The notes under the pieces: model-generated | Databases searched by the model: none | What the model saw: only the letters and a program-made list of their open reading frames with translations | Told to the model about the DNA's origin: nothing | Made by a program: the position numbers and the translations under genes | Assembly (NCBI GenBank): GCA_004321905.1 | Contig: SCQF01000005.1 | Span: 1 to 55,331, forward strand | Reading direction: 5' to 3' | Origin: Verrucomicrobiota bacterium | GTDB taxonomy: Bacteria > Verrucomicrobiota > Kiritimatiellia > CAIQIC01 | Length of the DNA stretch: 55,331 nt | Part shown: in pieces, positions 16,835-26,368 of the stretch | Position numbering within the stretch: position 1 is the stretch's first letter | Layout of the letters: every line of letters starts with the position of its first letter

Positions 16835-17863
16835 ATGAAGAAAGCCATCGAACTTGTCTGGGAACGCGCGAAAGCGAACCTGCAAAATATTGTCCTGCCG
16901 GAGGGCGGCGATCCGCGCACCATCAAGGCCGCGGCCAAAATCACGGCGGAAAAATTGGCCCGCGTCACCGTGATCGGCCAGCCCGATACCGTCGCTGCGC
17001 TGGCGAAAAAAGAAGGTGTCAGTACCGCCGGTTGGGAGGTGGTGGATCCGCGCACCTCGCCCCTGACGGACGAGTTTGCTTATACCTACGTCGAGATGCG
17101 CAAGGGCAAACAGGAGTTGATCCCCGACGAAGCGCGCGAGATCATCGGGGAAGAGATGCACTTTGGTTCGATGATGGTGCGCAAAGGTCTCTGCGACGGT
17201 TTTGTCTCCGGGGCCGCCCACGCCACCGCCGATGTCTGCCGCGCGGTCTTTCGTGTCATCGGCATTTCTGCGGATGTGAAAACCGCGTCCAGTTTCATTC
17301 TGATGCAGCTCCCGACCGACGAGTTTGGCGTCAACGGCGGCCTGATCTATGCCGACCCCGGCACGGTCATCAACCCCAACGCCGTGGAGCTGGCGGATAT
17401 CGCCGTGGCGACCTCGCGCGTCTGCTGGGCGCTGCTCGGCGTACGTCCGAAGATCGCCATGATTTCCTGCTCCACCAAAGGCAGCGCCAAAGACCCGATC
17501 ATTGACAAGGTGATCCAAGCCACCGCACTCGCCAAAGCGCGCCTCGCCGAATTGAAAATCGAGGCCGATATTGATGGCGAGATGCAGGCCGATGCCGCCT
17601 TGATTCCGGCGATTTGCGCGAGCAAGGCCAAGGGTAGTGCGATCGAAGGCCGCGCCAATGTGCTCGTCTTCCCCGACCTCAACGCGGGCAACACCTGCTA
17701 CAAACTTACCGAGCGCCTCGCGCACGCCAACGCGTTTGGCCCGGTGTTCATGGGCCTCAAAAAGCCCGCCAGCGATCTCTCGCGCGGTTGCAGCGCCGAT
17801 GACATCGTCAGCATCGCCGCCATCGTCGCCTGCCAGGCGATTGGGCAAAAAACGAAAACCTGA
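16835..17863 (+). CDS. pta: phosphate acetyltransferase
   Basis: 342 residues, the short form without the N-terminal regulatory domains. It has the PTA_PTB fold with GSMMVRKGLCDGFVSGA and the C-terminal FPDLNAGNTCYKLTERLA and KPASDLSRGCSADDI signatures. It converts acetyl-CoA and phosphate to acetyl phosphate for AckA. An AAGGAACC ribosome binding site precedes the ATG. The gene ends at a pair of palindromes. Confidence 0.95.
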   Translation: MKKAIELVWERAKANLQNIVLPEGGDPRTIKAAAKITAEKLARVTVIGQPDTVAALAKKEGVSTAGWEVVDPRTSPLTDEFAYTYVEMRKGKQELIPDEAREIIGEEMHFGSMMVRKGLCDGFVSGAAHATADVCRAVFRVIGISADVKTASSFILMQLPTDEFGVNGGLIYADPGTVINPNAVELADIAVATSRVCWALLGVRPKIAMISCSTKGSAKDPIIDKVIQATALAKARLAELKIEADIDGEMQADAALIPAICASKAKGSAIEGRANVLVFPDLNAGNTCYKLTERLAHANAFGPVFMGLKKPASDLSRGCSADDIVSIAAIVACQAIGQKTKT

Positions 17864-17890
17864 CGCACTGGAGCGTCGCAGCATGGACGG

Positions 17891-17939
17891 TTTTCCAAGG
17901 CTTGGAAGATAGCGCAGTGATTTTTTCCCAAGCTTGGAA
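17891..17939. repeat. palindrome copies 7 and 8, downstream of pta
   Basis: TTTTCCAAGGCTTGGAA at 17891-17907 and TTTTTTCCCAAGCTTGGAA at 17921-17939 lie in the gap between pta and the Ehr-like operon. A possible promoter, TTGACA at 17945-17950 with TCATGT 17 bases on, follows directly; its -10 is poor. Confidence 0.8.
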
Positions 17940-18014
17940 CTTTATTGACACCAGGGACAGTATTTGGTCATGTGTCCTGCGTTGTCCATCACCCGCTGGG
18001 ACGTTGGCTAATTT

Positions 18015-18722
18015 ATGCAACTGACGGTCAAAGATGTCGCAAAGCTGTTGAACATCTCCGAGAAGACGGTGTATCGGATGATTCAGCGCAGCGAAATCCC
18101 GGTACACCGGATTGGCGAACAATTCCGGTTTGACCGGATCGATCTGATGGAGTGGGCCACGGCGAAGCGGATCAACGTTTCGGCCGATTTGTTCAAGGTA
18201 CCGGCGGATACCGGCGAGGCACCCCCGTTGATTTCCGACGCGTTGACCACAGGCGGCATTTTCTATCGCTTGGATGGCAAGGATAAGGAAGGCGCGTTGC
18301 GTTCGCTGGTGCAGGTCGTGAGCTTGCCGTCCGATGTGGATCGCGGTTTTCTCCTGAATCATTTGATCGCGCGCGAAGGACTGGCCTCGACGGGTATTGG
18401 CGAAGGCCTTGCCATTCCGCATGTGCGTAATCCTGCGGTGTTTCCTGCGGAGCAGACCGTCATGGCGTTGGGTTTCCTCGAACATCCGGTGGATTTTGGC
18501 GCGCCGGACGGCAAACCGGTGTATGCCCTTTTTCTCCTCTTCAGTCCGAGCATCCGCCTGCATCTGAAGTTGCTCTCGCAGTTGTCGTTTCTTTTGAACC
18601 GTGCGGAAGTGAAGGCGATCCTCGCACGGCAGGCGTCGCGTGAGGACATCTTGGGGGCGATCCGGCATGTGGAAGGCGAGTTGGTGGCGCAAGAACCGCC
18701 GGTGAGCGGAGTGGGGCTATGA
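18015..18722 (+). CDS. helix-turn-helix / PTS EIIA (type 2) fusion protein, copy 1
   Basis: 235 residues. Residues 1-50 form an excisionase-type winged helix (QLTVKDVAKLLNISEKTVYR, then a beta-wing VHRIGEQFRF). After a linker, residues 80-225 form a PTS EIIA type-2 domain with the signature GIGEGLAIPHVRN, in which H136 is the phosphoacceptor position. Such domains receive phosphate from HPr. It opens the Ehr-like operon and its stop overlaps the next start by four bases. No ptsH, ptsI or permease lies nearby, so a sensory role, reporting phosphoenolpyruvate status to transcription or to the adjacent membrane subunit, is inferred. A paralogue lies at 20745. Confidence 0.8.
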   Translation: MQLTVKDVAKLLNISEKTVYRMIQRSEIPVHRIGEQFRFDRIDLMEWATAKRINVSADLFKVPADTGEAPPLISDALTTGGIFYRLDGKDKEGALRSLVQVVSLPSDVDRGFLLNHLIAREGLASTGIGEGLAIPHVRNPAVFPAEQTVMALGFLEHPVDFGAPDGKPVYALFLLFSPSIRLHLKLLSQLSFLLNRAEVKAILARQASREDILGAIRHVEGELVAQEPPVSGVGL

Positions 18723-20674
18723 GTCTGCTATCCGCACTTCCCCTGCTCGTCGCGGCCGTTGCGATGTCCACGAGTCTCTTGCTCGGACGGACAGCGCCGC
18801 GTGGCTGGTTGGTGGCTACGCTCGTGGGCGTGGCGGCGGCCTTATTGGCGGCGGCGATCGTGTTGATGGGTGGTGCCGACTGGGAATGGCGCAGCAGCTT
18901 TCTGCTGGGCGGTGAACCGCTGCATTTGCGCCTCGATAGTTTGAGCGCCTTTTTTCTGGTTTTGCTTGGCGTGGTCGGCGGAGCGGGATCGGTGTATGCC
19001 CGCGAGTATTGGTCAGATACCGCGCATCCGCGTTCTGCTCGCACGGGCCGCTTCTGGTGGAGTTTGATGTTGTTCAGCCTCGGTTTCGTGCTGCTCGCTT
19101 CCAACGGATTGCATTTTCTCATCGCGTGGGAACTGTTCACGCTCAGCGCCTATTTTTTAATCACACTCAACCGTCAATGCAGCGCGGTGCAGGCGGCGGG
19201 CTGGCTTTATATTGGGGCTTCACACGCCGCGACGCTGGCACTCTTCGCCTTCTTCACCCTGCTGGCCGTCCATGTCGGTAGTTGGGACCTCGGCCCGATG
19301 CAAGAACATACGGAATTGGCCCCATTGTTTTGGCTGGGGCTTTTTGGCTTCGGGTTGAAAGCGGGTTTGTTCCCGCTGCACATTTGGCTGCCTTCGGCGC
19401 ACGCCAACGCACCGAGTCACGTCTCGGCCATGCTTTCGGGCGTGACGCTCAAGCTGGGCATCTACGGCCTCATGCGTTTCAGCGGTTGGCTGCCGCTACC
19501 CGATGGAGCGGGCTGGGTGGTGGCGGTGTTGGGCGTGACCAGTGCGGTATTGGGTGTGGCCTTCGCGCTGGGACAGCATGATCTCAAGCGCCTGCTGGCC
19601 TATCACAGCGTCGAAAACATCGGCATCATTCTGATCGGGCTGGGCTTCGCGCTGGTGGCGGTGCAACAAGGCAATCCGGTTTGGGGTCGGTTGGCACTGG
19701 CCGGCGCCTTGCTGCATGTGTGGAATCATGGTTTGTTCAAGGCCCTTTTGTTTTTTGGCGCTGGCTCCGTTCTGCACGCCACGGGTACGCGAATGATGAG
19801 TCAACTGGGTGGACTGTGGCGCGCCATGCCGTGGACGGCGGGGTTGTTTGCGCTTGGCGCGGTGGCGATTTCCGGTCTGCCGCCGCTCAACGGCTTTGTC
19901 AGCGAATGGCTGGTCTATCTCGGCCTGTTCGACGCCACGCTGGCGCACGGCCCTGCGGCTTGGCTGGCCATTTCGTCCGCCATTTTTCTCGGCATCACCG
20001 GCGCGCTGGCACTCGCGTGTTTCGCCAAAGTCTGCGGTGTGGTTTTTCTGGGTGCGCCGCGTTCCCCGGCGGCCGCCCACGCGCACGAAAGCGGTCCACA
20101 GATGCGTAGTGCGATGTTGGTGTTGGGTGTGGCGTGTGTGGCGATCGGTCTCGCGCCAGTCATCTTTTGGCCGGCGGTGGTGCGCGCCATGGACGTATGG
20201 AATCCCGTCTGGGTCGGAGCAGAAACGCCGGTGGCGCTTTCGGCCCTCGGCCTGTTTCATGTGGCGTTGGCGTTGGTTGCGCTGACTTTGGCGGGCTGGT
20301 TGTGGCGACGCGTCCAGCGTAGCGGTTTGATCCGCGCGGTGACGTGGGATTGCGCGTATGCGTTGCCGACCGCCCGGATGCAGTACACGGCGGGCTCGTT
20401 TGCGGGAATCATCACCGAATGGTTTGCGTGGATTTTACGTCCGGAGCGGTATCAGCAGCTTCCCGAAACCTGTTTCCCGGCCACGGCGCACCATGCGGAA
20501 CACACGCCGGAGACGGTGCTCGAAAAAATTGTCAAACCAGCCGCCGCGCTGGTCATGCGCGTTTCGGCGTGGGCGCGGAGTCTCCAGCACGGGCGACTAC
20601 AAGCCTATCTACTGTATTTGCTGATCGGCGTCGCCGCGTTGGCCCTCTTTGTCCTGCTGGGAGGGAGCCCATGA
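18719..20674 (+). CDS. HyfB/HycC-like proton-conducting membrane subunit, copy 1
   Basis: 651 residues with about 15 membrane helices, of the antiporter-like Mrp/NuoL family. Conserved charges are visible: Glu in the helix FLIAWELF, Lys in GFGLKAGLFPLHIWLPSAH, and Lys in the HDLKRLLAYHSVENIG segment, the residues that line the proton path in complex I. The long C-terminal part with ARMQYTAGSFAG is characteristic of hydrogenase-4 subunit B rather than NuoL. It is coupled by ATGA overlap to the regulator upstream. A very similar paralogue follows at 21434. Confidence 0.85.
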   Translation: MSLLSALPLLVAAVAMSTSLLLGRTAPRGWLVATLVGVAAALLAAAIVLMGGADWEWRSSFLLGGEPLHLRLDSLSAFFLVLLGVVGGAGSVYAREYWSDTAHPRSARTGRFWWSLMLFSLGFVLLASNGLHFLIAWELFTLSAYFLITLNRQCSAVQAAGWLYIGASHAATLALFAFFTLLAVHVGSWDLGPMQEHTELAPLFWLGLFGFGLKAGLFPLHIWLPSAHANAPSHVSAMLSGVTLKLGIYGLMRFSGWLPLPDGAGWVVAVLGVTSAVLGVAFALGQHDLKRLLAYHSVENIGIILIGLGFALVAVQQGNPVWGRLALAGALLHVWNHGLFKALLFFGAGSVLHATGTRMMSQLGGLWRAMPWTAGLFALGAVAISGLPPLNGFVSEWLVYLGLFDATLAHGPAAWLAISSAIFLGITGALALACFAKVCGVVFLGAPRSPAAAHAHESGPQMRSAMLVLGVACVAIGLAPVIFWPAVVRAMDVWNPVWVGAETPVALSALGLFHVALALVALTLAGWLWRRVQRSGLIRAVTWDCAYALPTARMQYTAGSFAGIITEWFAWILRPERYQQLPETCFPATAHHAEHTPETVLEKIVKPAAALVMRVSAWARSLQHGRLQAYLLYLLIGVAALALFVLLGGSP

Positions 20675-20744
20675 AGACCTGTCTTTTGCAGACAAGTCAG
20701 CCCTCGCCGGACGCGAGTGGTTACCACATTTTAAGCTTATCATC

Positions 20745-21437
20745 ATGTACCTGAACCTTATCCAAGTTGCAGAATCGTTTGGTGTCTCCGAAAGCGTCGT
20801 GGAAGGCTGGATTCGCCATGACGGGTTGCCCTATACGCCAGACCGGAACCGGCTGTTGTTCGATCGTGCACAGGTGACGCAATGGGCGGCTAAGCGCGGT
20901 CTCGCCGCGCGGGTCGGATTCCTGGCACCCGAAAATTCCGCGCTGACGCCGCATTTGCGGCTGGGTCCGTTGCTGCGGGCTGGTCGCATCTGGCGGGACG
21001 TGCCGGCGTCGGACGTTCCGAATATTTTCGAGCGCATTATCACCGTCTTGCCCGGAGCGACGCCGCCCGTGCGTCAACTTTTGGGGCAACGGGTGCGCGC
21101 CAAAGATGGTGTGACGATGGCCCCGGTGGGCGGTGGTTTTGCCCTGCCGCATCCCAGCGCCCGCATCACGTTGGGCCGCGATTCCGGCACGGTGGCGTTG
21201 CTGCTTTTGCGCGACGATTTGGTGCTGGCCGAACCGCCGGCGGATGGCGTGCCGGTGCGGAAGTTGTTTTTCTTTATCGCCCCTTCGCCACGTGGACACC
21301 TCGACCTGCTGGCCGGTTTGAGCCGTAGTTTGGGTCACGGGCCGTTGCGCGAGTTGGTGGAGCGAAGCGCGCCCGATGATGAAATTTTTCAGGCGGTGGA
21401 GGCCATGGACGCGGCGATGGTGGAGGCAAATCCATGA
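20745..21437 (+). CDS. helix-turn-helix / PTS EIIA (type 2) fusion protein, copy 2
   Basis: 230 residues from MYLNLIQVAESFG; the frame upstream into the preceding gene is rejected. It has the same layout as the protein at 18015: an N-terminal excisionase-like HTH (1-50), then an EIIA-like domain with GGGFALPHPS, whose H136 falls at the same residue number as in copy 1. The two copies are clearly homologous but divergent, suggesting separate inputs. It lies 70 bases after copy 1 of HyfB and overlaps copy 2 by four bases. Confidence 0.78.
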   Translation: MYLNLIQVAESFGVSESVVEGWIRHDGLPYTPDRNRLLFDRAQVTQWAAKRGLAARVGFLAPENSALTPHLRLGPLLRAGRIWRDVPASDVPNIFERIITVLPGATPPVRQLLGQRVRAKDGVTMAPVGGGFALPHPSARITLGRDSGTVALLLLRDDLVLAEPPADGVPVRKLFFFIAPSPRGHLDLLAGLSRSLGHGPLRELVERSAPDDEIFQAVEAMDAAMVEANP

Positions 21438-23383
21438 CGCTAGGTTTGCTTTTGCTGATCGCTTTCCTCGCTTTGTCGGCCAGCATCGTTGTTGGTTTCC
21501 GACGGCCCCGCATCTGGCTCGCGTTGACCGTGGCCGGCGCGATGCTCGGCATGACCGCAGCTCTGCGGGTGTTGTTGGGCGGCGAGAGCGGGGAGTGGCA
21601 AAGCGGATTCTTGCTGGGCGGTGAAACGTTGCATCTGCGACTGGACGGGGTGAGCGCCTTGTTCCTGATGTTGGTGGCGGTGATTGGTGGAACCGGAGCC
21701 GTGTATTCTCACGAGTATTGGGCGGATCAGCATAATCCCTCCACCGCTCCGCGCGGCCGCGTCTGCTGGAGCGCGCTTCTGATTTGCATGGGTCTGGTGT
21801 TGCTGGTTTCCAATGGCCTCCATTTTCTTATCGTCTGGGAACTGTTTGCCCTGTGCGGTTATTTCTTGATCACATTGGACCGTGAACGCAACGGGGTGCG
21901 TGCTGCCGGTTGGCTCTATCTGGTGGCTTCCCACGCGGGTACGCTGGGTCTGTTCGCGTTCTTCGCCCTGCTGGCGTCACGCACCGGCAGTTGGAACCTT
22001 GGCCCAATGCGCGCGCATGCGGAACTGGCCCCGCTGTTCTGGCTGGCGTTGTTTGGGTTTGGCGTGAAAGCCGGTTTCTTCCCGCTGCATATCTGGCTGC
22101 CTTCGGCACATGCCAACGCACCGAGCCATGTCTCCGCGATTATGTCAGGTGTAGCCATCAAGTTGGGTGTCTACGGCATTGTTCGTTTCAGCGGCTGGTT
22201 GCCGATCCCGCCCGCTGCGGGGTGGGTGGTGACCGGCTTGGGGGCGACGAGCGCGCTGCTCGGTATCGCATTCGCGTTTGCGCAAAATGATTTCAAGCGG
22301 CTGCTCGCCTATTGCTCGGTGGAAAATATCGGCATCATCATGATCGGGGTCGGCGTCGCTCTGCTTGCGATGACGCACGGCAACGCGCCATGGGGGCGTC
22401 TGGCACTGGCCGGGGCATTGTTGCATGTCTGGAATCACGGGGCCTTCAAAGCCTTGTTGTTCTTCGGTGCCGGTTCGGTGTTGCATGCGACGGGTACGCG
22501 GGAGATGAGCCGGCTGGGTGGTTTGGCGCGGGTCATGCCGTGGACTGCCGGTTTGTTTGCGCTTGGCACGCTGGCCGTTGCAGGTCTGCCGCCGCTTAAC
22601 GGATTTGTCAGTGAATGGCTGCTTTATCTTGGTCTGTTTGCGGTCGTGACGGGCAAAGGCGTAACGGCGTGGATTGCCATGCCCGCCGCGATCATGCTGG
22701 CCATGGCCGGAGCCATCGCGTTGGCGAGTTTTGCCAAGGCTGGCGCGGTTATTTTTCTAGGTGCAGCCCGCACACAGCCGGCAGCGCAGGCGCACGAATG
22801 CGGCTACTGGATGCGGGGTCCGATGCTGGTGCTGGCAAGTATCTGCGTAGTCATTGGCTTGGCACCCGTTTTATGTTGGCCAGCGGTGGCTGGCGCAGTG
22901 GCAAGTTGGCATCCAACGTGGGCCATTGGGGAACCGCCCGTGTCACTGGTCACACTGGGTTCGGCACAAATCGCGTTGGCGATCATGATTTTGGCGGCGG
23001 CAGCCTGGTTGTGGTGGACGGCCTACCATAACGGGTTGCAACGTGGTCCCACATGGGATTGCGGCTATGCAACACCCCGCGCGCGGATGCAATACACCAG
23101 CGCGTCATTTGCGGGCATTGTCTCCGGCTGGTTCCGTTGGGTTTTGCAACCCGAACGCAAGGCGCGCCGTCCCCGCGGCGACTTTCCGGCGGAAGCCATC
23201 CGTTTGGAACACATGCCCGAAACAGTATTGGAGCATATCATTGCGCCGGTAGGTGGCCTTATCATGCAAGCATCCAGCACGGTGCTTCGCTTGCAACACG
23301 GGCGCCTCCAATTCTATATCCTTTATGTGTTGGCGGGTTTGATCGGCATTGGACTTTTCGTGTTTTGGGGATGCATACCATGA
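21434..23383 (+). CDS. HyfB/HycC-like proton-conducting membrane subunit, copy 2
   Basis: 649 residues, colinear with the protein at 18719 throughout. Shared landmarks include LLGGETLHLRLD, HFLIVWELFALCGYFLITLD, KAGFFPLHIWLPSAH, FKRLLAYCSVENIGI, PPLNGFVSEWLLYLG and ARMQYTSASFAGI. The channel Glu and Lys residues are kept in both copies, so neither looks degenerate. Two full HyfB subunits would add an extra proton- or sodium-translocating unit or allow alternative complexes. ATGA overlaps couple it to both neighbours. Confidence 0.85.
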   Translation: MTLGLLLLIAFLALSASIVVGFRRPRIWLALTVAGAMLGMTAALRVLLGGESGEWQSGFLLGGETLHLRLDGVSALFLMLVAVIGGTGAVYSHEYWADQHNPSTAPRGRVCWSALLICMGLVLLVSNGLHFLIVWELFALCGYFLITLDRERNGVRAAGWLYLVASHAGTLGLFAFFALLASRTGSWNLGPMRAHAELAPLFWLALFGFGVKAGFFPLHIWLPSAHANAPSHVSAIMSGVAIKLGVYGIVRFSGWLPIPPAAGWVVTGLGATSALLGIAFAFAQNDFKRLLAYCSVENIGIIMIGVGVALLAMTHGNAPWGRLALAGALLHVWNHGAFKALLFFGAGSVLHATGTREMSRLGGLARVMPWTAGLFALGTLAVAGLPPLNGFVSEWLLYLGLFAVVTGKGVTAWIAMPAAIMLAMAGAIALASFAKAGAVIFLGAARTQPAAQAHECGYWMRGPMLVLASICVVIGLAPVLCWPAVAGAVASWHPTWAIGEPPVSLVTLGSAQIALAIMILAAAAWLWWTAYHNGLQRGPTWDCGYATPRARMQYTSASFAGIVSGWFRWVLQPERKARRPRGDFPAEAIRLEHMPETVLEHIIAPVGGLIMQASSTVLRLQHGRLQFYILYVLAGLIGIGLFVFWGCIP

Positions 23384-24288
23384 TCGTGATGCGCGACCTT
23401 ATGCTTCGGCTCGTACTGTGGCTGCTACTCGCTCCGTTGCTGCCGGGCATCATCAACAAAGTGAAAGCGTGGGTGGCTGGCCGTAGGGGACCACCGGTGT
23501 TGCAGCTTTATTATGATCTGGCGAAGTTGTGGCGCAAAGGCGTGGTGATGAGCAATCTTGCGTCACCGGGTTTTATCATTGGACCGGCTGTGGCGTGGGT
23601 GGCGCTGATCGGAGCCGCGCTGTTGATGCCGCTGGGTCCGGCGGGCAGTGTGGTGAGTTTTCGCGGTGACGTGCTGTTGCTGATTTATCTGTTGGCGCTG
23701 GCGCGGTTTTGTACGGCGTGGGCCGCCATGGAAACCGGTTCGGCCTTCGAAGGCATGGGTGCGGCGCGCGAGGTCAGCTATGCGGTGCTTACAGAAGCGG
23801 CCATCATCGCGGCGGTGCTGTCGCTCATCGTTCACACCGGCAGCGTTTCCTTGAGCACCATGCTTGCACCCTCGGCGGGCGCAGGTGCGGCTTTGTTGGT
23901 GGCGGGATTATTCACAGTGCTGTTGGCGGAAAATTGTCGGGTGCCCTTCGACGATCCCAACACGCATTTGGAATTGACGATGATTCACGAGGTCATGGTG
24001 CTTGATCACAGCGGTCCGCCGCTGGCTGCCATTTTACATGGCGCCTCCATCAAGCTGCTGTTGTTCTCCATCCTGTTAGTCCAAGCGGTGCTGCCGATGG
24101 GCGACCTGTCCCCGCTCGCCGCCGCCGGCGCCTTGGCGGTGGGGGTTCTGCTGGTCACGGTTGGCGTGGGACTGGTCGAATCATTATTGGCACGGTTTGC
24201 ATTTCGGCGTGTGCCGCTGTTGCTTACCACTGCTTTTTTGCTGTGTGTGTTTGCGTTGCTGGTGGCGTGGAAAGGTGATGCCCCATGA
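23380..24288 (+). CDS. HyfC/HycD-like membrane subunit (NuoH family)
   Basis: 302 residues from the ATG overlapping the previous stop (ATGA), with GGGGA eight bases upstream; an in-frame ATG three codons earlier is also possible. About eight helices. The loop AENCRVPFDDPNTHLELTMI is the NuoH/HyfC signature facing the quinone-like cavity and the large subunit. It anchors the peripheral arm to the membrane arm of the complex. It is coupled to the HyfE-like gene by a four-base overlap. Confidence 0.88.
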   Translation: MIVMRDLMLRLVLWLLLAPLLPGIINKVKAWVAGRRGPPVLQLYYDLAKLWRKGVVMSNLASPGFIIGPAVAWVALIGAALLMPLGPAGSVVSFRGDVLLLIYLLALARFCTAWAAMETGSAFEGMGAAREVSYAVLTEAAIIAAVLSLIVHTGSVSLSTMLAPSAGAGAALLVAGLFTVLLAENCRVPFDDPNTHLELTMIHEVMVLDHSGPPLAAILHGASIKLLLFSILLVQAVLPMGDLSPLAAAGALAVGVLLVTVGVGLVESLLARFAFRRVPLLLTTAFLLCVFALLVAWKGDAP

Positions 24289-24929
24289 GCGGAATCTTGA
24301 ACTTGGTAATCGGGCTGGCGATGGGGCTGAACCTGATCGCGCTGGGCAGCAGCCGGCTGCCGACGCTTATCCGCGCCGTGTCGGTGCAAGGCGTGTTATT
24401 GGGTGTGATGCCGGTGTTGATGGAGAGTGAACGGCTCGACTGGCGCGTGTTATTGGTTGCGCTGGCCACCATCGCTGGGAAAGGTTTGTTGATTCCAAGC
24501 CTATTGCGGCGGGCGATGCGCGCGGCCAATATTGAACGGGAGGTCGAGCCGTTCATCGGTTTCGTGCCGTCATTGTTGCTCGGAGCCGTTGGTACCATCG
24601 CGGCGGTGGCCTTGGCGCGGGCCTTGCCGCTGTTGCCGGAACATGTCGGAATGCTGCTGGTGCCAGGTTCGCTGGCCTCGCTCTTGACCGGCTTCATCCT
24701 GCTCATTGGTCGGGTCAAGGCTATTTCACAAGTTTGTGGTTATCTGATTTTGGAAAACGGCATTTTCCTGTTCGGCCTGTTGCTCATTCACTCAACACCG
24801 TTGCTGGTGGAATCGGGCATCCTGTTGGATGTCACCGTAGGCGTGTTCATTATCGGTATCATTGTGGATCGTATCCAACGCGCCTTCGACTCGCTCGACA
24901 CACGCAAACTTACGGCGCTCCACGAATGA
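24285..24929 (+). CDS. HyfE-like membrane subunit
   Basis: 214 residues, about seven hydrophobic helices, containing a NuoK-like central part. The acidic residue in CGYLILENGIFLFGLLL is the NuoK-type proton-path Glu. This arrangement (NuoK-like core with extra helices) is HyfE. It overlaps both neighbours by four bases. Confidence 0.82.
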   Translation: MSGILNLVIGLAMGLNLIALGSSRLPTLIRAVSVQGVLLGVMPVLMESERLDWRVLLVALATIAGKGLLIPSLLRRAMRAANIEREVEPFIGFVPSLLLGAVGTIAAVALARALPLLPEHVGMLLVPGSLASLLTGFILLIGRVKAISQVCGYLILENGIFLFGLLLIHSTPLLVESGILLDVTVGVFIIGIIVDRIQRAFDSLDTRKLTALHE

Positions 24930-26368
24930 ACTCACTACTCCTCATTGTTGTGCCTTTGGTCGGAGCTGCTTTAGCGGCGCTCTGGCCCAACGACCGCACC
25001 CGGCCTTGGTTCCTGCCGGGCTTCGGCCTCGTCCACGTTGTGCTGACGTTTTGGCAGTTCCTCAACCCGCCGGTGGTTGCCCCGGGCGCTTGGCTGGGTT
25101 TTGATCCGCTGGCGCGGGCGGTTTTGCCCGCCGTATCGTTGCTGTTTCTTGTCTGCGCGGCTTATGGCGTCTCCTATCTGCGCATCCGGTCGGAGCGGCC
25201 CAACCGCGTGTTTGTCGCGGTGTTACTGGCAATCCTGGGTTTGTTGAGCGCCGGCCACCAAGCCCGGCATCTGGGGCTGCTCTGGATCACGACCGAAGCG
25301 GTCACGCTGGCGGCGGTTCCGCTCCTGCACTTCAACAATGCGCCGCGTGCTTTCGAGGCAACGTGGAAATATCTGCTCGTCGGCGGTACGGGCATCGCGC
25401 TGTCGCTACTAGGCTCCTTTTGTCTGGGCTACGCGTCACTGCACGGCGGTGGTGTGGGCGATTTGACCTTCACCGCGCTGATGGCGCAAGGCGCGGGCTT
25501 GTCGCGTCCTTGGGTTTTGACGGCGTGGGTCCTGCTGTTGGTCGGTTATGGCACCAAGATGGGCTTGGCTCCAATGCACACGTGGAAGCCCGACGCCTAC
25601 GGTGAAGCGCCGGGCTTGGTGGGCGCGATTCTGGCGGGTGGTGTCACGACGGTGGCGTTCACCGCCGTGCTGCGCGTGCGCGCCGTGGTCGCCGCGTCCG
25701 GTGCGGGGCCGATGGCCGACCGCACCTTGCTCGTCATCGGACTGTTTTCCGTCGTGGTCGCCGCCTTGTTCCTTTTGGGGACGCGCGACTTCAAGCGCAT
25801 GCTCGCTTATTCGAGCGTGGAGCATATGGGCATCCTGTGCATCGGTGCGGCGCTGGGCGCGGCTGGCGCGGCGGCGGCGTTGTTTCATGTCTGGAGCAAC
25901 AGCCTGACCAAAGGTTCGCTGTTTATGAGCGCAGGCAACATCCGCCGCGCAGCGGGCTCGCCTTCGATGGATGACGTGCGTGGCATGGCGATCCTGACAC
26001 CACGTTCGGCGGCGCTTTTTGTTGCCGGCCTGTTCGCCGTTACGGCCTGTCCGCCTTTCGGTCCGTTCTTCAGTGAATTACAAATAGTACGCGCCGCCTT
26101 GGGTTCCGGACATGGACTGGCTACCGCAATTTTTCTCACTGGCTTGCTACTGGCCTTTTTGGGACTGACACGTGTGGTCTTCGGTATTGTGGACGGACGT
26201 CCGCGCCCAGTGGTGAAGGCCAACAGCAAAGATTTTGTCGAGACCGCCGGTGTCGTCGCGCCGCCGCTCCTGTTACTGGGTCTGTCCGTGTGGCTCGGAC
26301 TTTTCACGCCGGCGATATTGCGCACAGCCTGGCTGGCCGCGGTCACCCAACTCTTTCCAACCCCATGA
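24926..26368 (+). CDS. HyfF-like proton-conducting membrane subunit
   Basis: 480 residues, a third antiporter-like subunit of the NuoL/M type but shorter than HyfB and with a distinct sequence. It has Lys in YGTKMGLAPMHTWKPDAYGEA and in TRDFKRMLAYSSVEHMGI. Together with the two HyfB copies, the operon encodes three proton-channel-like subunits. It is coupled by ATGA to both neighbours. Confidence 0.85.
   Translation: MNSLLLIVVPLVGAALAALWPNDRTRPWFLPGFGLVHVVLTFWQFLNPPVVAPGAWLGFDPLARAVLPAVSLLFLVCAAYGVSYLRIRSERPNRVFVAVLLAILGLLSAGHQARHLGLLWITTEAVTLAAVPLLHFNNAPRAFEATWKYLLVGGTGIALSLLGSFCLGYASLHGGGVGDLTFTALMAQGAGLSRPWVLTAWVLLLVGYGTKMGLAPMHTWKPDAYGEAPGLVGAILAGGVTTVAFTAVLRVRAVVAASGAGPMADRTLLVIGLFSVVVAALFLLGTRDFKRMLAYSSVEHMGILCIGAALGAAGAAAALFHVWSNSLTKGSLFMSAGNIRRAAGSPSMDDVRGMAILTPRSAALFVAGLFAVTACPPFGPFFSELQIVRAALGSGHGLATAIFLTGLLLAFLGLTRVVFGIVDGRPRPVVKANSKDFVETAGVVAPPLLLLGLSVWLGLFTPAILRTAWLAAVTQLFPTP

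Noticed and set aside
17945..17973. TTGACA/TCATGT as the promoter of the Ehr-like operon
   Set aside because: The -35 is perfect but the -10 is poor, and the first gene lacks a ribosome binding site; kept only as a remark, not a feature.
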